Positions 9,914 to 19,280 of a stretch of 64,000 bases of DNA are shown one piece after another (the first letter of the stretch is position 1; every line of letters starts with the position of its first letter). The translations under genes were made by a program, and so were the position numbers. The stretch is from assembly GCA_963713695.1 (NCBI GenBank), contig CAVQMU010000006.1, positions 186,001-250,000 of the forward strand, read 5' to 3'. The notes under the pieces are model-generated. The model did not search any database, was not told the DNA's origin, and saw only the letters and a list, made by a program, of their open reading frames with translations. The DNA comes from Rhodoblastus sp963713695. GTDB lineage: Bacteria > Pseudomonadota > Alphaproteobacteria > Rhizobiales > Beijerinckiaceae.

Positions 9914-10914
9914 TTGTGGCGCTTCGGATTTTCGACGATGCGGTCGGCCTCGGCGTTCTTGCGCACGCGATCCGGCGTCGCCGATTTCGACAAGGCGGCC
10001 AGCGTCATGAACCAGGCCTTGGGCATGTCGAGCGGCAGGCCCACGGGAATGCCGGCGATTTTCGGCGTGACATGGTGGTTGCGCGCCGCCTCGAAGCCCG
10101 GCGAAGTGCAGGAAATGCAGGCGAACCCAGCATGGGTGCAGGAGCCGCCGCCGTTCCAGGCGCGCTGGTTGCAATCACCGATCGCCTGCGTCGCCTTGCA
10201 GCCGAGGTGCTCCATCAGGCAGCCGCGCTCCGACAGGGTGCGGGCGCTGGCCTTGAACTCATAGAATTCGTTGCGCGAACAGCCGTGATGCGCGAGATGG
10301 CCGGCAAAGAATTTCGGCCTTCCCAGCGTGTCGAGGTCTCCAACGGAAAGATCTCCCGCAGCCAGCGCGCCGAACGTCTCCATGATCCAGCCGGGATGCG
10401 GCGCGCATCCGGCTACGTTGATCACCGGCAATCCCTTGCGCGAAGAAAAGTCGCGGCCGAGCGCGCCTCCTGCTTCGGACCCTTCATATTGCAAGCCGCA
10501 GGCGTCGGTCGGCGCGGGGTCGCCGGCGGGAATGCCGCCATAGGCCGCGCACGAGCCGACCGCCACGCAATAGTCCGCCAAAGGCGCCAGGCGCCGCGTC
10601 CATTCGAACAGGCTGCGGTCCGTGCCCGAGAGACGGTTGAACATGCCCGTGCCCTCGGGACCGCGCAGGATCGAACCCTCTACGCAGAAAATGTCGAGCG
10701 TCTCTTCGCCGCTCTCGATGCGCGCGAGAATATCGAGGACTTCCTCGCCCGACTCTTCGCTGACGCTCGGATGCCAGAGCAGGTTGATCCCGAAATTCTG
10801 CAACTCGGCGAACCAGCCGGAGGCGCCGCCGCTTTCGAGCGCCGACATGGCGCAGCCGCCGCAGGAGCCCGCCTGCAGCCAGAGCAGATTGATTTTTTTC
10901 CGCAAAAAGGTCAT
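9910..10914 (-). CDS. hupU: Regulatory [NiFe]-hydrogenase small subunit
   Basis: The N-terminus INLLWLQAGSCGGCAMS supplies the proximal cluster cysteines and there is no Tat signal peptide, as in cytoplasmic sensor hydrogenases and unlike HupS/HoxK. Further cluster ligands are in GSCAAYGG, VAGCAPHP, HHGCSRNEFYE, GCLMEHLGCKA and the C-terminal GGGSCTHAGFACISC. I chose the ATG at 10914 (MTFLRKKINLLW) over an upstream TTG at 10950 because the family starts close to the LLWLQ segment. About 334 residues. The stop overlaps the hupV start, so the two are translationally coupled. It transfers electrons within the H2 sensor. Confidence 0.88.
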   Translation of the reverse strand: MTFLRKKINLLWLQAGSCGGCAMSALESGGASGWFAELQNFGINLLWHPSVSEESGEEVLDILARIESGEETLDIFCVEGSILRGPEGTGMFNRLSGTDRSLFEWTRRLAPLADYCVAVGSCAAYGGIPAGDPAPTDACGLQYEGSEAGGALGRDFSSRKGLPVINVAGCAPHPGWIMETFGALAAGDLSVGDLDTLGRPKFFAGHLAHHGCSRNEFYEFKASARTLSERGCLMEHLGCKATQAIGDCNQRAWNGGGSCTHAGFACISCTSPGFEAARNHHVTPKIAGIPVGLPLDMPKAWFMTLAALSKSATPDRVRKNAEADRIVENPKRHK

Positions 10915-11000
10915 CCGGCCATTTGTCGCCGGAATTTCGCAGAAATTCAATGGGTCGCAGCTGGCATGTTTTCCGCGCGCCTGCGAAAACTCGTGCAGCG

Positions 11001-11405
11001 TCAGTCGCGGCCGCCGAGCTTGATCCGACGCAAATGGGCCGGAGGCGCAAAACCGGGCTGATTGTAAATCAGGAAGTCGCCCTTCCTCTGCTCGGACGCC
11101 GCATAGGGCTGCTCGGACGGAGAATAGGCCTGCCGGGGGGGCGCATAGGTCGCCATCTGCGGGCGCGGGTGGCTGGCGGCGCCCTGGTCCTTGCTGGCCT
11201 CGCGTTCGGCGTCCATGTTTTCGTTGATGGCTTGCGCCACAAGGCCGATGCCGCCGCCAAGAATGCCAGCGACTATGACGCGCTCCATACGCGCGGCGTC
11301 GGAGCTTTTTGCTTCGTAGCGCTCGTCGTTCTGCGCGAGCGCATGTGACGAAAGGGAGGCGGCGACCAATACGGCGACCGCAAACGTGAGCGACTGACGC
11401 TTCAT
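11001..11405 (-). CDS. Small secreted protein of unknown function
   Basis: 134 residues with a clear signal peptide (MKRQSLTFAVAVLVAASL, cleavage near SHALA-QN). A hydrophobic Gly-rich segment (VIVAGILGGGIGLVAQAI, residues ~43-60) may be a second membrane contact. The tail is Pro/Ser/Gln rich and ends DFLIYNQPGFAPPAH. A GGAG ribosome site sits about 9 bases before the ATG. It lies upstream of hupU on the same strand with an ~86-bp gap, so cotranscription is possible, but nothing ties it to hydrogenase function. I do not recognise the family. Confidence 0.65.
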   Translation of the reverse strand: MKRQSLTFAVAVLVAASLSSHALAQNDERYEAKSSDAARMERVIVAGILGGGIGLVAQAINENMDAEREASKDQGAASHPRPQMATYAPPRQAYSPSEQPYAASEQRKGDFLIYNQPGFAPPAHLRRIKLGGRD

Positions 11406-11670
11406 GCTAAAAACTCCAAAAAACCAACAGACCCGGTCAAGACCCGACCCAATACGGGAACCATCCCAGGGAAACCTTGCGTCATTGTTTATTTTGAAGC
11501 CTTAAGAAAACTGGCTTTTAATTACCCTCAATCAATCCTTTCCGGCGGCTGCGCCGGGCCCGGCAAAACTGGAAAGATCCGCCGAAATTGCATTTGGCGA
11601 GGCGCCGCCCTAAACCTGCGCTCCGGCCGCCCGGCCTTCGCCGGTCCGGCGCTCTGTTCGGGAACCCTGT

Positions 11671-13202
11671 ATGGAAGGCCAGATCGGCGTACACGGCGCA
11701 ACAGCCTCCTTCTCGCGCTCGCCGATGGCGTTCGCCGTCCTGGTTCATGCCCTGGCCTGGTCAATCGTCCCGGCGCTGATTGTCGGCGGCCTGCATCAGG
11801 ATGTGCTCGAGGCCGCCTATTGGGGCAACGACCTCGCGCTCGGCTACGACCGCCATCCCCCGCTGCCGTCATGGCTGATGAACGCCGTGCTGCGCATCGG
11901 CCATGCGCCGATCTTCTCGCTCCTGCTCATGAGCCAGCTCGGCATGGCCGTGGCGGCCGCCTATGTCTGGCGGGCGGCGCGGCTTTTTGGCGGCGCCAAT
12001 TCAGCCGCGCTTGCCGCGATGCTGTTCCTGATCTCGCTCGCGGCGAGTTTTTTCGCCGTTCAGGTCAATCACAATTCGCTGCTGGCGCCCTTCTGGGCCG
12101 CATCGCTCTTCTACGGATTGTCCTACCTGGAAAACAGGAAAATCGCCGACGCCGCGCTGTTTGGAACGGCAGTCGGCCTGGGCATGCTGGTCAAATACGA
12201 GATGGCGGTGCTGGCCGCCTGCCTTTTCATCATCGCCCTTGTCGTCCCGCGATACAGAACCGCGATTTTCCGCCCGGCGACCGGCGTGGCGCTCGTCGTC
12301 GCCCTCGCGATCCTGTCGCCGCATCTGGCCTGGCTGTGGCGGAGCGACGGCGAAGCCATTTCTTACGCGATGGGCGCGCACAAGGTGACGAACGCCGCGA
12401 GTTTCATGACGAGCGCAGGCAATTTGCTCACGGGACAGTTCATTCTCTTCGTCTTTCCCGCCGCCGTTCTCTTCTTTCTGACGAAGTCCGGCGCCGTCAC
12501 GTTGCGCCGGCCCGTATGGTCCGACGAGAAGGCGCGCGTCGGCGCCATCCTTACCTTCGGCCCCTCGCTCGCGCTGCTGGCGACGTTGCTCGCGACAGGA
12601 CAGATCGCCAAGCCGCTGTGGGTCATGCCCTTCACCTCGTCCTGCGCCCTGGGCGTCTCCATGCTTTTTCCCTGCGACGCCGGCTTTTCCACGCAAGCAA
12701 GAAGTTCATCGGCCAGCGAAGCTGGCAGGCCTCGATCGCGCTGCTGGCGGCTTTCGTGGCCTATCTCTTCGTTGCCGATCTCGTCGGCGCCGCCATTGGC
12801 CGCCCGCTGACCTTTTACGCCGCCGATACGAGCAAGCTCGGTGAAGCCGTTGAGAACTTCTGGAAAAGCCGCGCGGGCGGACCGTTGGAATGCGTGGTGA
12901 TCGCCGATGACGTGCTCCCGGCGTCGACGGTCCTGTGGTTGCGCAGCCGGCCGCATTTCGTCGATTTCAACCAGCCGTCCTGGTCGCGTCCCCCCAACAT
13001 CGAACGGTGCCGCAAGAGCGGCGGGATCGTCATTTTGACCGGCAGGCCGCAAGAACGAGACCTGTTCGCCGCATTTCCCGCGGTCGCCAGCGCGCCGCGC
13101 CTCGCGCTCGTGGTGCCCCCTGCCTTTGGGTTCAGCCATGTCACATGGCCGGTCGAACTGGCGTTTCTTGCGCCGGACCCCGCCGCGCCGGCAAGTCGTT
13201 AA
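11671..13202 (+). CDS. GT39-like membrane glycosyltransferase (ArnT/PMT superfamily), one frame break
   Basis: Polytopic membrane protein. The N-terminal loop after the first membrane segment reads DLALGYDRHPPLPSWL, the family's conserved acidic catalytic region (E/D-x-Y-x-H-PP). Many hydrophobic segments follow (residues ~80-330), then a soluble C-terminal domain (LECVVIADDVLPASTVLWL to the stop). Around 12,680 the frame breaks at a TTTT run; one missing base restores ~510 residues. Such enzymes transfer sugars from polyprenyl phosphate to lipid A, proteins or other envelope glycans on the periplasmic side. The acceptor cannot be told. The start could also be the ATG at 11725 (MAFAVLVHALAW). 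Confidence 0.75.
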
Positions 13203-13287
13203 ATCCCCGGGGAACGCCGCCGATGACCTTGCGGCGGAATGAATGCATAATCCGGCGACGCGGCGATGCGTGGGAAAGGCGGATGAC

Positions 13288-14565
13288 GTGAAGCCGGAAC
13301 AATTGCTGCGGAAAATGTTCGATGCGGCGATAGAATCGGCGCAACCGGCCTTGTGCGTGCCGCCGCATCTGCCGGACAGGCCTGTCGGACGGACCATTGT
13401 CATCGGCGCGGGCAAGGCCTCCGCCGCCATGGCGCAAGCGCTTGAACAGGCGCTTGTCAAAAAAGGTTGGGACGGCCAGCTCGAAGGCATCGTCCTCACC
13501 CGCTACGGCTACGCCCTGCCCTGCGAAAGAATTGAAATCGTCGAGGCGGCCCATCCGGTTCCCGACGAGGCCGGCTTCCTCGCCGCCCGGAGGATCGCCG
13601 ACAAGGTCAGGGGCCTGACGTCCGACGACCTCGTCATTGCCCTGATTTCCGGCGGCGGCTCGGCGCTGCTGGTCGCGCCGGCGAAAGGCCTTGGTCTCGC
13701 CGACAAACAGGCGGTCAATTCCGCCCTGCTGAGAAGCGGCGCCAGCATTTCCGAAATGAACTGCGTGCGGCGGCATCTGTCCGCGCTCAAGGGCGGCCGG
13801 CTCGGCGCGCTCTGCGCGCCCGCGCGTCTCGTCAGCCTGATGATTTCCGACGTGCCCGGCGACGATCCCCTGGATATCGCCTCCGGCCCGACCGTCGCCG
13901 ATCCCTCGACGTGCGAAGACGCCCTCGCCATTCTCAAGCGATATGCCATCGCTCCGTCGCAGGCCGTGCTCGACGTCCTGCAAAGCGGCGCGGGGGAAAG
14001 CGTCAAGCCGGGCGATCCCCGGCTGGCGCGGGCGGAAACGCGGATCATCGCCGCGCCGCAAATGGCGCTCGAAGCGGCGGCGAAGATCGCCCTTGAGAAC
14101 GGCTACGCCGCGCATATCCTGAGCGACCGGATCGAAGGCGAGGCGCGCGAGGCGGGCAAGGCCATGGCCGGCATAGCGCAGCATGTCGCGTCGCGAAACG
14201 AACCGTTTGCGTCGCCTTGCGTTCTGCTCTCCGGCGGCGAGACGACCGTCACCTTGCGTGGAAACGGGCGCGGCGGCCGCAATGTCGAATTCCTGCTGGC
14301 GCTGGCGCTGGCGCTTGGCGGCGCGCCGCGCGTGCATGGGCTGGCGGGCGACACGGACGGCGTGGACGGCGTCGAGGAGATCGCTGGCGCAGTGTTTGGT
14401 CCCGACACGCTTTTTCGCGCAAGGGCGCGAAACATGGATCCACGCGCCATGCTGGACAACAACGACGGCCACACGTTCTTTCAGGCGCTCGGCGACAGCG
14501 TCGTCACCGGACCGACGCTGACCAATGTCAACGACTTCAGGGCCATACTGATCGAGGCGGGCTAG
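13288..14565 (+). CDS. Glycerate 2-kinase, MOFRL family
   Basis: About 425 residues. N-terminal Rossmann-like glycerate kinase domain with TIVIGAGKASAAMAQALEQA and LISGGGSALLVAP, then the C-terminal MOFRL domain with LLSGGETTVTLRGNGRGGRN and the tail TGPTLTNVNDFRAILI. The reaction is glycerate + ATP to 2-phosphoglycerate, a step of the serine cycle in methylotrophs and of glyoxylate or tartrate breakdown elsewhere. I chose the GTG at 13288 (VKPEQLLRKMF), where family similarity begins; an in-frame ATG lies at 13243. The downstream hydrolase start overlaps the stop by one base, so the pair is cotranscribed. Confidence 0.85.
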   Translation: MKPEQLLRKMFDAAIESAQPALCVPPHLPDRPVGRTIVIGAGKASAAMAQALEQALVKKGWDGQLEGIVLTRYGYALPCERIEIVEAAHPVPDEAGFLAARRIADKVRGLTSDDLVIALISGGGSALLVAPAKGLGLADKQAVNSALLRSGASISEMNCVRRHLSALKGGRLGALCAPARLVSLMISDVPGDDPLDIASGPTVADPSTCEDALAILKRYAIAPSQAVLDVLQSGAGESVKPGDPRLARAETRIIAAPQMALEAAAKIALENGYAAHILSDRIEGEAREAGKAMAGIAQHVASRNEPFASPCVLLSGGETTVTLRGNGRGGRNVEFLLALALALGGAPRVHGLAGDTDGVDGVEEIAGAVFGPDTLFRARARNMDPRAMLDNNDGHTFFQALGDSVVTGPTLTNVNDFRAILIEAG

Positions 14566-15608
14566 TGGACGACAAGACGGACCCGCAGCGTCGGCGCATC
14601 CTCGGCGCCGCTCTGGCGGTCGCCGCCAGCGCGCTGGCGCCAGGTGAATTGCGCGCGGAAGACAGGCCGGCGCCTGACGCCTCCCAACCGCTCGGCATTT
14701 GTTTCGAGGGCTGGCCCTACCCCGGTCCGGTGCAGTTTTTCCCGCTGGACATGGCGGGCGAGCCAGTCCGCATGGCCTTTATGGATTTTCCGCCGGAGGG
14801 CGCGGCCAGTCGCGGCGCGATCTTCCTGCTGCACGGCAAGAATTTCGACTCGTCCTATTGGGCGCAGCCCATAGCCTTCCTGCGCCGCGCGGGATTCCGC
14901 GTCGTCGCGCCCGACCAGATCGGCTTCAACAAGTCTTCCAAACCGATCTGCGAATACAAGCTCGAGTCGCTGGCCGCCAATACGCTGTCGCTTGCGGACC
15001 GGCTTGGCCTGCAGAAATTCGCCCTGCTCGGTCATTCGACCGGCGGCATGCTGGCGGTGCGCTTCGCCTCGCTCTATCCCGAACGCGTGACCAAACTGCT
15101 GCTTGAAGACCCGATCGGACTAATCGATTACGGCCGGTTCATCCCGGCCCCGTCGCTGGCTGCGCTCGAAGCGGCTGAGCGAGCCTACACGCCCGAAAGT
15201 TACCGCGCCTTTGTCGCGCGCTATTTCCCCAAACTGCCGCCGGCCGACTTCGAGCCCTTTGTCGCCTGGCGCGTCCGCATGATGGGTTCGGGCGATTATC
15301 CTCGTTTCCTGCGGGTCGTCGCCCTCACATACCTGATGATCCACTCCGGCCCGGTGCGCGCCCTTTTTGCGGGGTTGAAGCCGCCGGTGCTGCTGATGGC
15401 GGGAGACAAGGACCATGGGACGCCCTTCCTTGCCTTCGCACCGCCGGAAACGCGCGGAAAAATCCCCGGTCTCGTCGAAGCGGCGCGCGAAGTCTCCCGC
15501 GAAATCCCCGATGGCAAGCTGATCGAATTCCCCGGCGCCGGCCATGTGCCGCACCTCGAATCGCCAGCGGAATTCGAGAAGGCGGTGCTGGATTTCCTTG
15601 AGGGATGA
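14565..15608 (+). CDS. Exported alpha/beta hydrolase
   Basis: 347 residues from a GTG that shares one base with the preceding TAG. The N-terminus (DPQRRRILGAALAVAASALA) has twin arginines and a hydrophobic stretch, suggesting Tat or lipoprotein-like export. The hydrolase fold shows the oxyanion region FLLHGKNFDSSYW, the nucleophile elbow GHSTGG and the terminal histidine GAGHVPHLESP; the acid residue is probably in MAGDKDHGTP. The substrate is unknown; esterase, lactonase or epoxide-type chemistry are all possible. Linked to glycerate kinase by the overlap, though I see no metabolic connection. Confidence 0.78.
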   Translation: MDDKTDPQRRRILGAALAVAASALAPGELRAEDRPAPDASQPLGICFEGWPYPGPVQFFPLDMAGEPVRMAFMDFPPEGAASRGAIFLLHGKNFDSSYWAQPIAFLRRAGFRVVAPDQIGFNKSSKPICEYKLESLAANTLSLADRLGLQKFALLGHSTGGMLAVRFASLYPERVTKLLLEDPIGLIDYGRFIPAPSLAALEAAERAYTPESYRAFVARYFPKLPPADFEPFVAWRVRMMGSGDYPRFLRVVALTYLMIHSGPVRALFAGLKPPVLLMAGDKDHGTPFLAFAPPETRGKIPGLVEAAREVSREIPDGKLIEFPGAGHVPHLESPAEFEKAVLDFLEG

Positions 15609-15633
15609 TCCCGCGCCGCTCTTCCAAATTATT

Positions 15634-16089
15634 TTAGTGATGGAACCGCGCCGTCGCCTCCGAAGGGGCGATCGTGACGGAATGGATGTCGCCGCCGAAA
15701 TGCGCCTGCACCATCGCATGGGTGTCGCCATAGCCGCGGAATTCCGTCACCTTGCCGTTGTGGATGCGGAACAGGTGCATCCACTGGTCTTCAGCGCGAC
15801 ACCCGGTGCCCTTGGAGCGCGTGACGGAGCGCCCGATCACCGCGACGAAATCCGGACCGCCGAAAAACTCACGCGGTTCGAAGGCTATGAAATCGATGTT
15901 TTTCGCCAGTTCGCGAAAAAAGCTCCGCATGCCCTGGGCGCCGTGGCGTTCGCCGCCAAAGGGCAGCAGCGCCGGATCGGCCAACGAAAACCATTTGATG
16001 GCGGGGTCGCTGGCCGCGACGAGCGCATCTATGTCGCCGCGTCCAAATGCGGCGTAAAGCGATTGAACGAATTGCACATTGTCGACCAT
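15634..16089 (-). CDS. NTF2-like (SnoaL/ketosteroid isomerase fold) protein
   Basis: 151 residues starting MVDNVQFVQSLYAAFGRGDI, the classic first helix of the SnoaL-like fold, followed by the polar cone strands (DPAIKWFSL, DFVAVIGRSV, FRIHNGKVTEFRGYGDT). The start was chosen at the ATG that aligns with this helix; upstream in-frame codons lack a family match. It is convergent with the upstream hydrolase, with only 25 bp between stops. The family covers isomerases, dehydratases and ligand binders, so activity is not assigned. Confidence 0.75.
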   Translation of the reverse strand: MVDNVQFVQSLYAAFGRGDIDALVAASDPAIKWFSLADPALLPFGGERHGAQGMRSFFRELAKNIDFIAFEPREFFGGPDFVAVIGRSVTRSKGTGCRAEDQWMHLFRIHNGKVTEFRGYGDTHAMVQAHFGGDIHSVTIAPSEATARFHH

Positions 16090-16343
16090 GGTCGCCTCCG
16101 TCCTCTGGGTCGTGAAGCCGCCGAAATGCGTCGAGAAGGCCGCCAGGTTCGCTTGCAGGCGTGCGACGGCTATCGCGGGACGCGGCACCATAACAGAGAC
16201 CTGACAAGGGCATCGACACATTGTCGTGACCGTCAGGCGATAACGAAAAGTTGAACACCGGCGAAGCTGCTGGCCGGTGACATAAAACCCGGCATAAACT
16301 CTTAAAAACCAAACGCCTTAAGCCGAAGCGCCCATTCGATTCA

Positions 16344-19175
16344 ATGCGCCGCTTGCGGTCGGACTTGGGCTCGGCTGCGATCGCAAATTGCCTTCCTTCG
16401 GGCGTCCTGCTTATGCTTCGACGACCGCATGGACAATGGATCGACGCACCCGCAATGCAGCATGCCAAAGTATCGACGCCGCTGACGATGGACCTCGCCC
16501 TGCAGGCGGCGCTCGAAATCGCGGAAATGGGGGTCTGGGGCTGGGACGAAGTCGCCCAGGTGAAGCTGTGGCCTAACCAGACCAAGGCCATTTTCGGCCT
16601 TCCCCGCGAAACCGAAATGACGCGCGAACTGTTCGTCTCGATGCTGCATCCTGACGACGTTTGCCGCTATCGAGAGGCCTGGGCGGCTGCGATTCGGCCG
16701 GACGGCGACCGCACCTACCAGCTGGTCTACCGCATCCGCCGCGCTGGCGACGGCGCCGAGCGCTGGATCAACTCGAAGGCGCGCGTCGAATTCGAAGGCG
16801 AGAAGCCTGTCCGGGTCATCGGCGCGCTGCGCGACGTCACAGCTGAGCAGGAGACACTGGAAAAGCTGAACAAGAGCCGGCGCCAGCTCAGCCATTTCAT
16901 CGCGCACGCGCCCGCCGCCATCGCCATGTTCGACGCGGACATGCGCTATATCGCCGCGAGCGATCAGTGGAACGTCACGACCGGACAGGCCGCGACCCCC
17001 GTCGGTCGCTGCCATTACGACGTCACGCCCTACGTCAACGACGCCTGGAAAGAGATTTACAGGCGTTGCCTCGCCGGCGCCGTCGAAAGCTCGGATGGCG
17101 AACCGGTGCTGCACAAGAACGGCGCGATCCGCTGGATCAAGTGGGAAGCGCGTCCATGGCGCGACGACCAGAATGAGGTTGGCGGCGTTCTGATCAGTTC
17201 GGAGGACATCACTGAACGCAAGGCCGATGAGAAGGCGCTGCGCGATCTCCTCGGCGATCGCATGCGCGCCGAGGCGGCGCTGCGCGAGAGCGAAGCCGCC
17301 ATGCGGCTCAGCGAGAACCGGCTTCGCCACGCGGCCGATGCCGGCGGCCTGACCTACGCGGAGTTCAATCTGGTCAACGGCCGTCTGCATCTCGCCGACA
17401 ATTACGCGAAGGTGATGGGTTACCAGCCGATCACTCCGCTGTCAGGCGGAGGCATCGATGCCGGGATGGCTTTTTTCGCCGACCGTATCGCCGAGTTGGA
17501 TCGCGCGGCGTTCATGCAGGCCGCTGGCGATCTCTTCGCCGAGGGCAAGACGGGCCGGATCGAATATCGGGTGATCGGCGATGACGGGAGAGAACGCTGG
17601 ATCGAGTCGGTCGCCAATGCAGAAGCGGCCGACGACGGACAACCAAAAAGGGCCTTTGTCACCCATCTCGACATTACCGCGCAGGTTGAGAACCGGCATG
17701 CGCTGGCCGTGGCCAGGGACAAGGCCGACGAAATCCTCGCCAGCATAGCCGACGGCTTTTATGCGCTCGACGCGAACTGGCGCTTCGTCTATTTCAACGC
17801 CCGCGCCGAGGCCATGCTCGGCAAGAGGCGCGAAGAAATCACCGGCCGGAATTTTTTCGACGTTTTCCCGGCGGTCGAGGGCACGGAAGTGCACGGCAAC
17901 TACAAGAAGGTGATGCGCGAGAAGCAACCGCTCGAATTCGACTTCATCTCGCCTATTCTCCGACGCTGGGTCGCTTTCAGCGTCTACCCGACCAATGAAG
18001 GCGGCGTCTCCGTCTATTTTCGCGATATTTCCGCCCAGAAGGCGATCGACGAGCAACTGGTCGCCGCCAAATCCGAGGCCGAGCGCGCCAATCGCTCCAA
18101 GTCGAAATTCCTCGCCGCCGCCAGCCACGACCTGCGCCAGCCCGTGCAATCGCTCGTGCTGCTCCTGTCGCTGATCGAGCGGCAGGTCGCCGCCAATCCC
18201 AAGGCGGTCGAGACCGCCCAAATGATGAAGCAGGCGCTCGGCGGCTTGAATGGCCTGCTCACGTCCATCCTCGACATTTCCCGCCTCGACGCTGGCGTGG
18301 TGGAGGCGTCGATCGAGAGAGTCGATCTCCACATGCTGCTGGGGCGACTGGCCGGCGAATATGTCGCAAAAGCCGAGGACAAGGGCCTCGAACTGCGGGT
18401 GGCGCCGCGCGACCTGCATGCGCTGGCCGATCCGGGCCTGCTGGAGCGCGCCCTGCGCAACCTGCTCGAAAACGCCTTGCGCAACACCGCCAAGGGCGGC
18501 GTGCTGATCGGCCTGCGGCGGCGTGGCGACAGGGTCAGGATCGACGTCGTGGACACCGGCGTGGGCGTGCCCGACGCCAAGCGGGAAGAGATTTTCGACG
18601 AGTTCATCCAGTTGAACAATCCCGGCCGCGACCTCGCGCACGGACTCGGCCTTGGCCTCGCCATCGTCGCCCGCCTCGCCGCCCTGATGGGCGCGAAAAT
18701 CGAGGTGGCGTCACGCCTGGGGCGCGGTTCGCGCTTTTCGCTGTCCCTGCCGCTGATCGAGCCGGAATTCCAGCCTGTAGAAGAGCCCTTGCATACGGAC
18801 GATCCCGGCGGGCGCGTGCTGATCGTCGAGGACAACGCCGCCCTGCGGCATGGGCTCGACGCCCTGACGCGCCAATGGGGCTACCAGCCGCTGACGGCCG
18901 CCGATGGCGAGGAGGCGCTGAAAATCGCCAGCGCCGACGATTGGCGCTTCGACGCTGTCGTCACTGATTACCGGCTGGGCGGCGGATTAACCGGGCTTGA
19001 AGTGGCCAAGGAAATCGGGCGCCGGAGCGGCCGCCTCTATCCGACGCTGATCCTGACCGGCGACACCGGGAAGGAGCGAATTTCGGAAATCAGCGCCAGC
19101 GGTTTTGAACTGCTGCACAAGCCGGTGGACGCCGAACACCTGCGGCGCAAACTGGCGCAACTGATCAGAGCTTGA
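16344..19175 (+). CDS. Multi-PAS hybrid histidine kinase with C-terminal receiver
   Basis: 943 residues, no membrane segment, so a cytoplasmic sensor. Four PAS/PAC units occupy roughly residues 45-170, 185-295, 325-455 and 460-575 (for example GVWGWDEVAQVKLWPN and WRFVYFNARAEAML). The HisKA box AAASHDLRQPVQSL (~590) uses the HDLRQP variant rather than HELRTP. The HATPase has LLENALRNTAKGG, VVDTGVGVP and GLGLGLAI. The receiver (~830-940) has VLIVEDN, the phospho-acceptor VVTDYRL and LLHKPVD. No DNA-binding output is fused or adjacent. Ligand unknown. Start codons at 16344 or 16455 are both possible. Confidence 0.85.
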   Translation: MRRLRSDLGSAAIANCLPSGVLLMLRRPHGQWIDAPAMQHAKVSTPLTMDLALQAALEIAEMGVWGWDEVAQVKLWPNQTKAIFGLPRETEMTRELFVSMLHPDDVCRYREAWAAAIRPDGDRTYQLVYRIRRAGDGAERWINSKARVEFEGEKPVRVIGALRDVTAEQETLEKLNKSRRQLSHFIAHAPAAIAMFDADMRYIAASDQWNVTTGQAATPVGRCHYDVTPYVNDAWKEIYRRCLAGAVESSDGEPVLHKNGAIRWIKWEARPWRDDQNEVGGVLISSEDITERKADEKALRDLLGDRMRAEAALRESEAAMRLSENRLRHAADAGGLTYAEFNLVNGRLHLADNYAKVMGYQPITPLSGGGIDAGMAFFADRIAELDRAAFMQAAGDLFAEGKTGRIEYRVIGDDGRERWIESVANAEAADDGQPKRAFVTHLDITAQVENRHALAVARDKADEILASIADGFYALDANWRFVYFNARAEAMLGKRREEITGRNFFDVFPAVEGTEVHGNYKKVMREKQPLEFDFISPILRRWVAFSVYPTNEGGVSVYFRDISAQKAIDEQLVAAKSEAERANRSKSKFLAAASHDLRQPVQSLVLLLSLIERQVAANPKAVETAQMMKQALGGLNGLLTSILDISRLDAGVVEASIERVDLHMLLGRLAGEYVAKAEDKGLELRVAPRDLHALADPGLLERALRNLLENALRNTAKGGVLIGLRRRGDRVRIDVVDTGVGVPDAKREEIFDEFIQLNNPGRDLAHGLGLGLAIVARLAALMGAKIEVASRLGRGSRFSLSLPLIEPEFQPVEEPLHTDDPGGRVLIVEDNAALRHGLDALTRQWGYQPLTAADGEEALKIASADDWRFDAVVTDYRLGGGLTGLEVAKEIGRRSGRLYPTLILTGDTGKERISEISASGFELLHKPVDAEHLRRKLAQLIRA

Positions 19176-19280
19176 GCATCGCCCGGCTGGTTTACAGCCT
19201 GATGAGCGAGCGGGCGATGTGGTGGGACAGGCAGGGCGGAGGCTTTGCGGGAAGGCGCGCTTCTTGCTTGCTGTCCAGAC

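Noticed and set aside
16344..19175. PAS kinase as the HupT/HoxJ partner of HupUV
   Set aside because: It is a hybrid kinase with four PAS domains and a receiver, lies on the other strand 5.4 kb away and is separated by unrelated genes. HupT-type kinases are shorter and usually adjacent.
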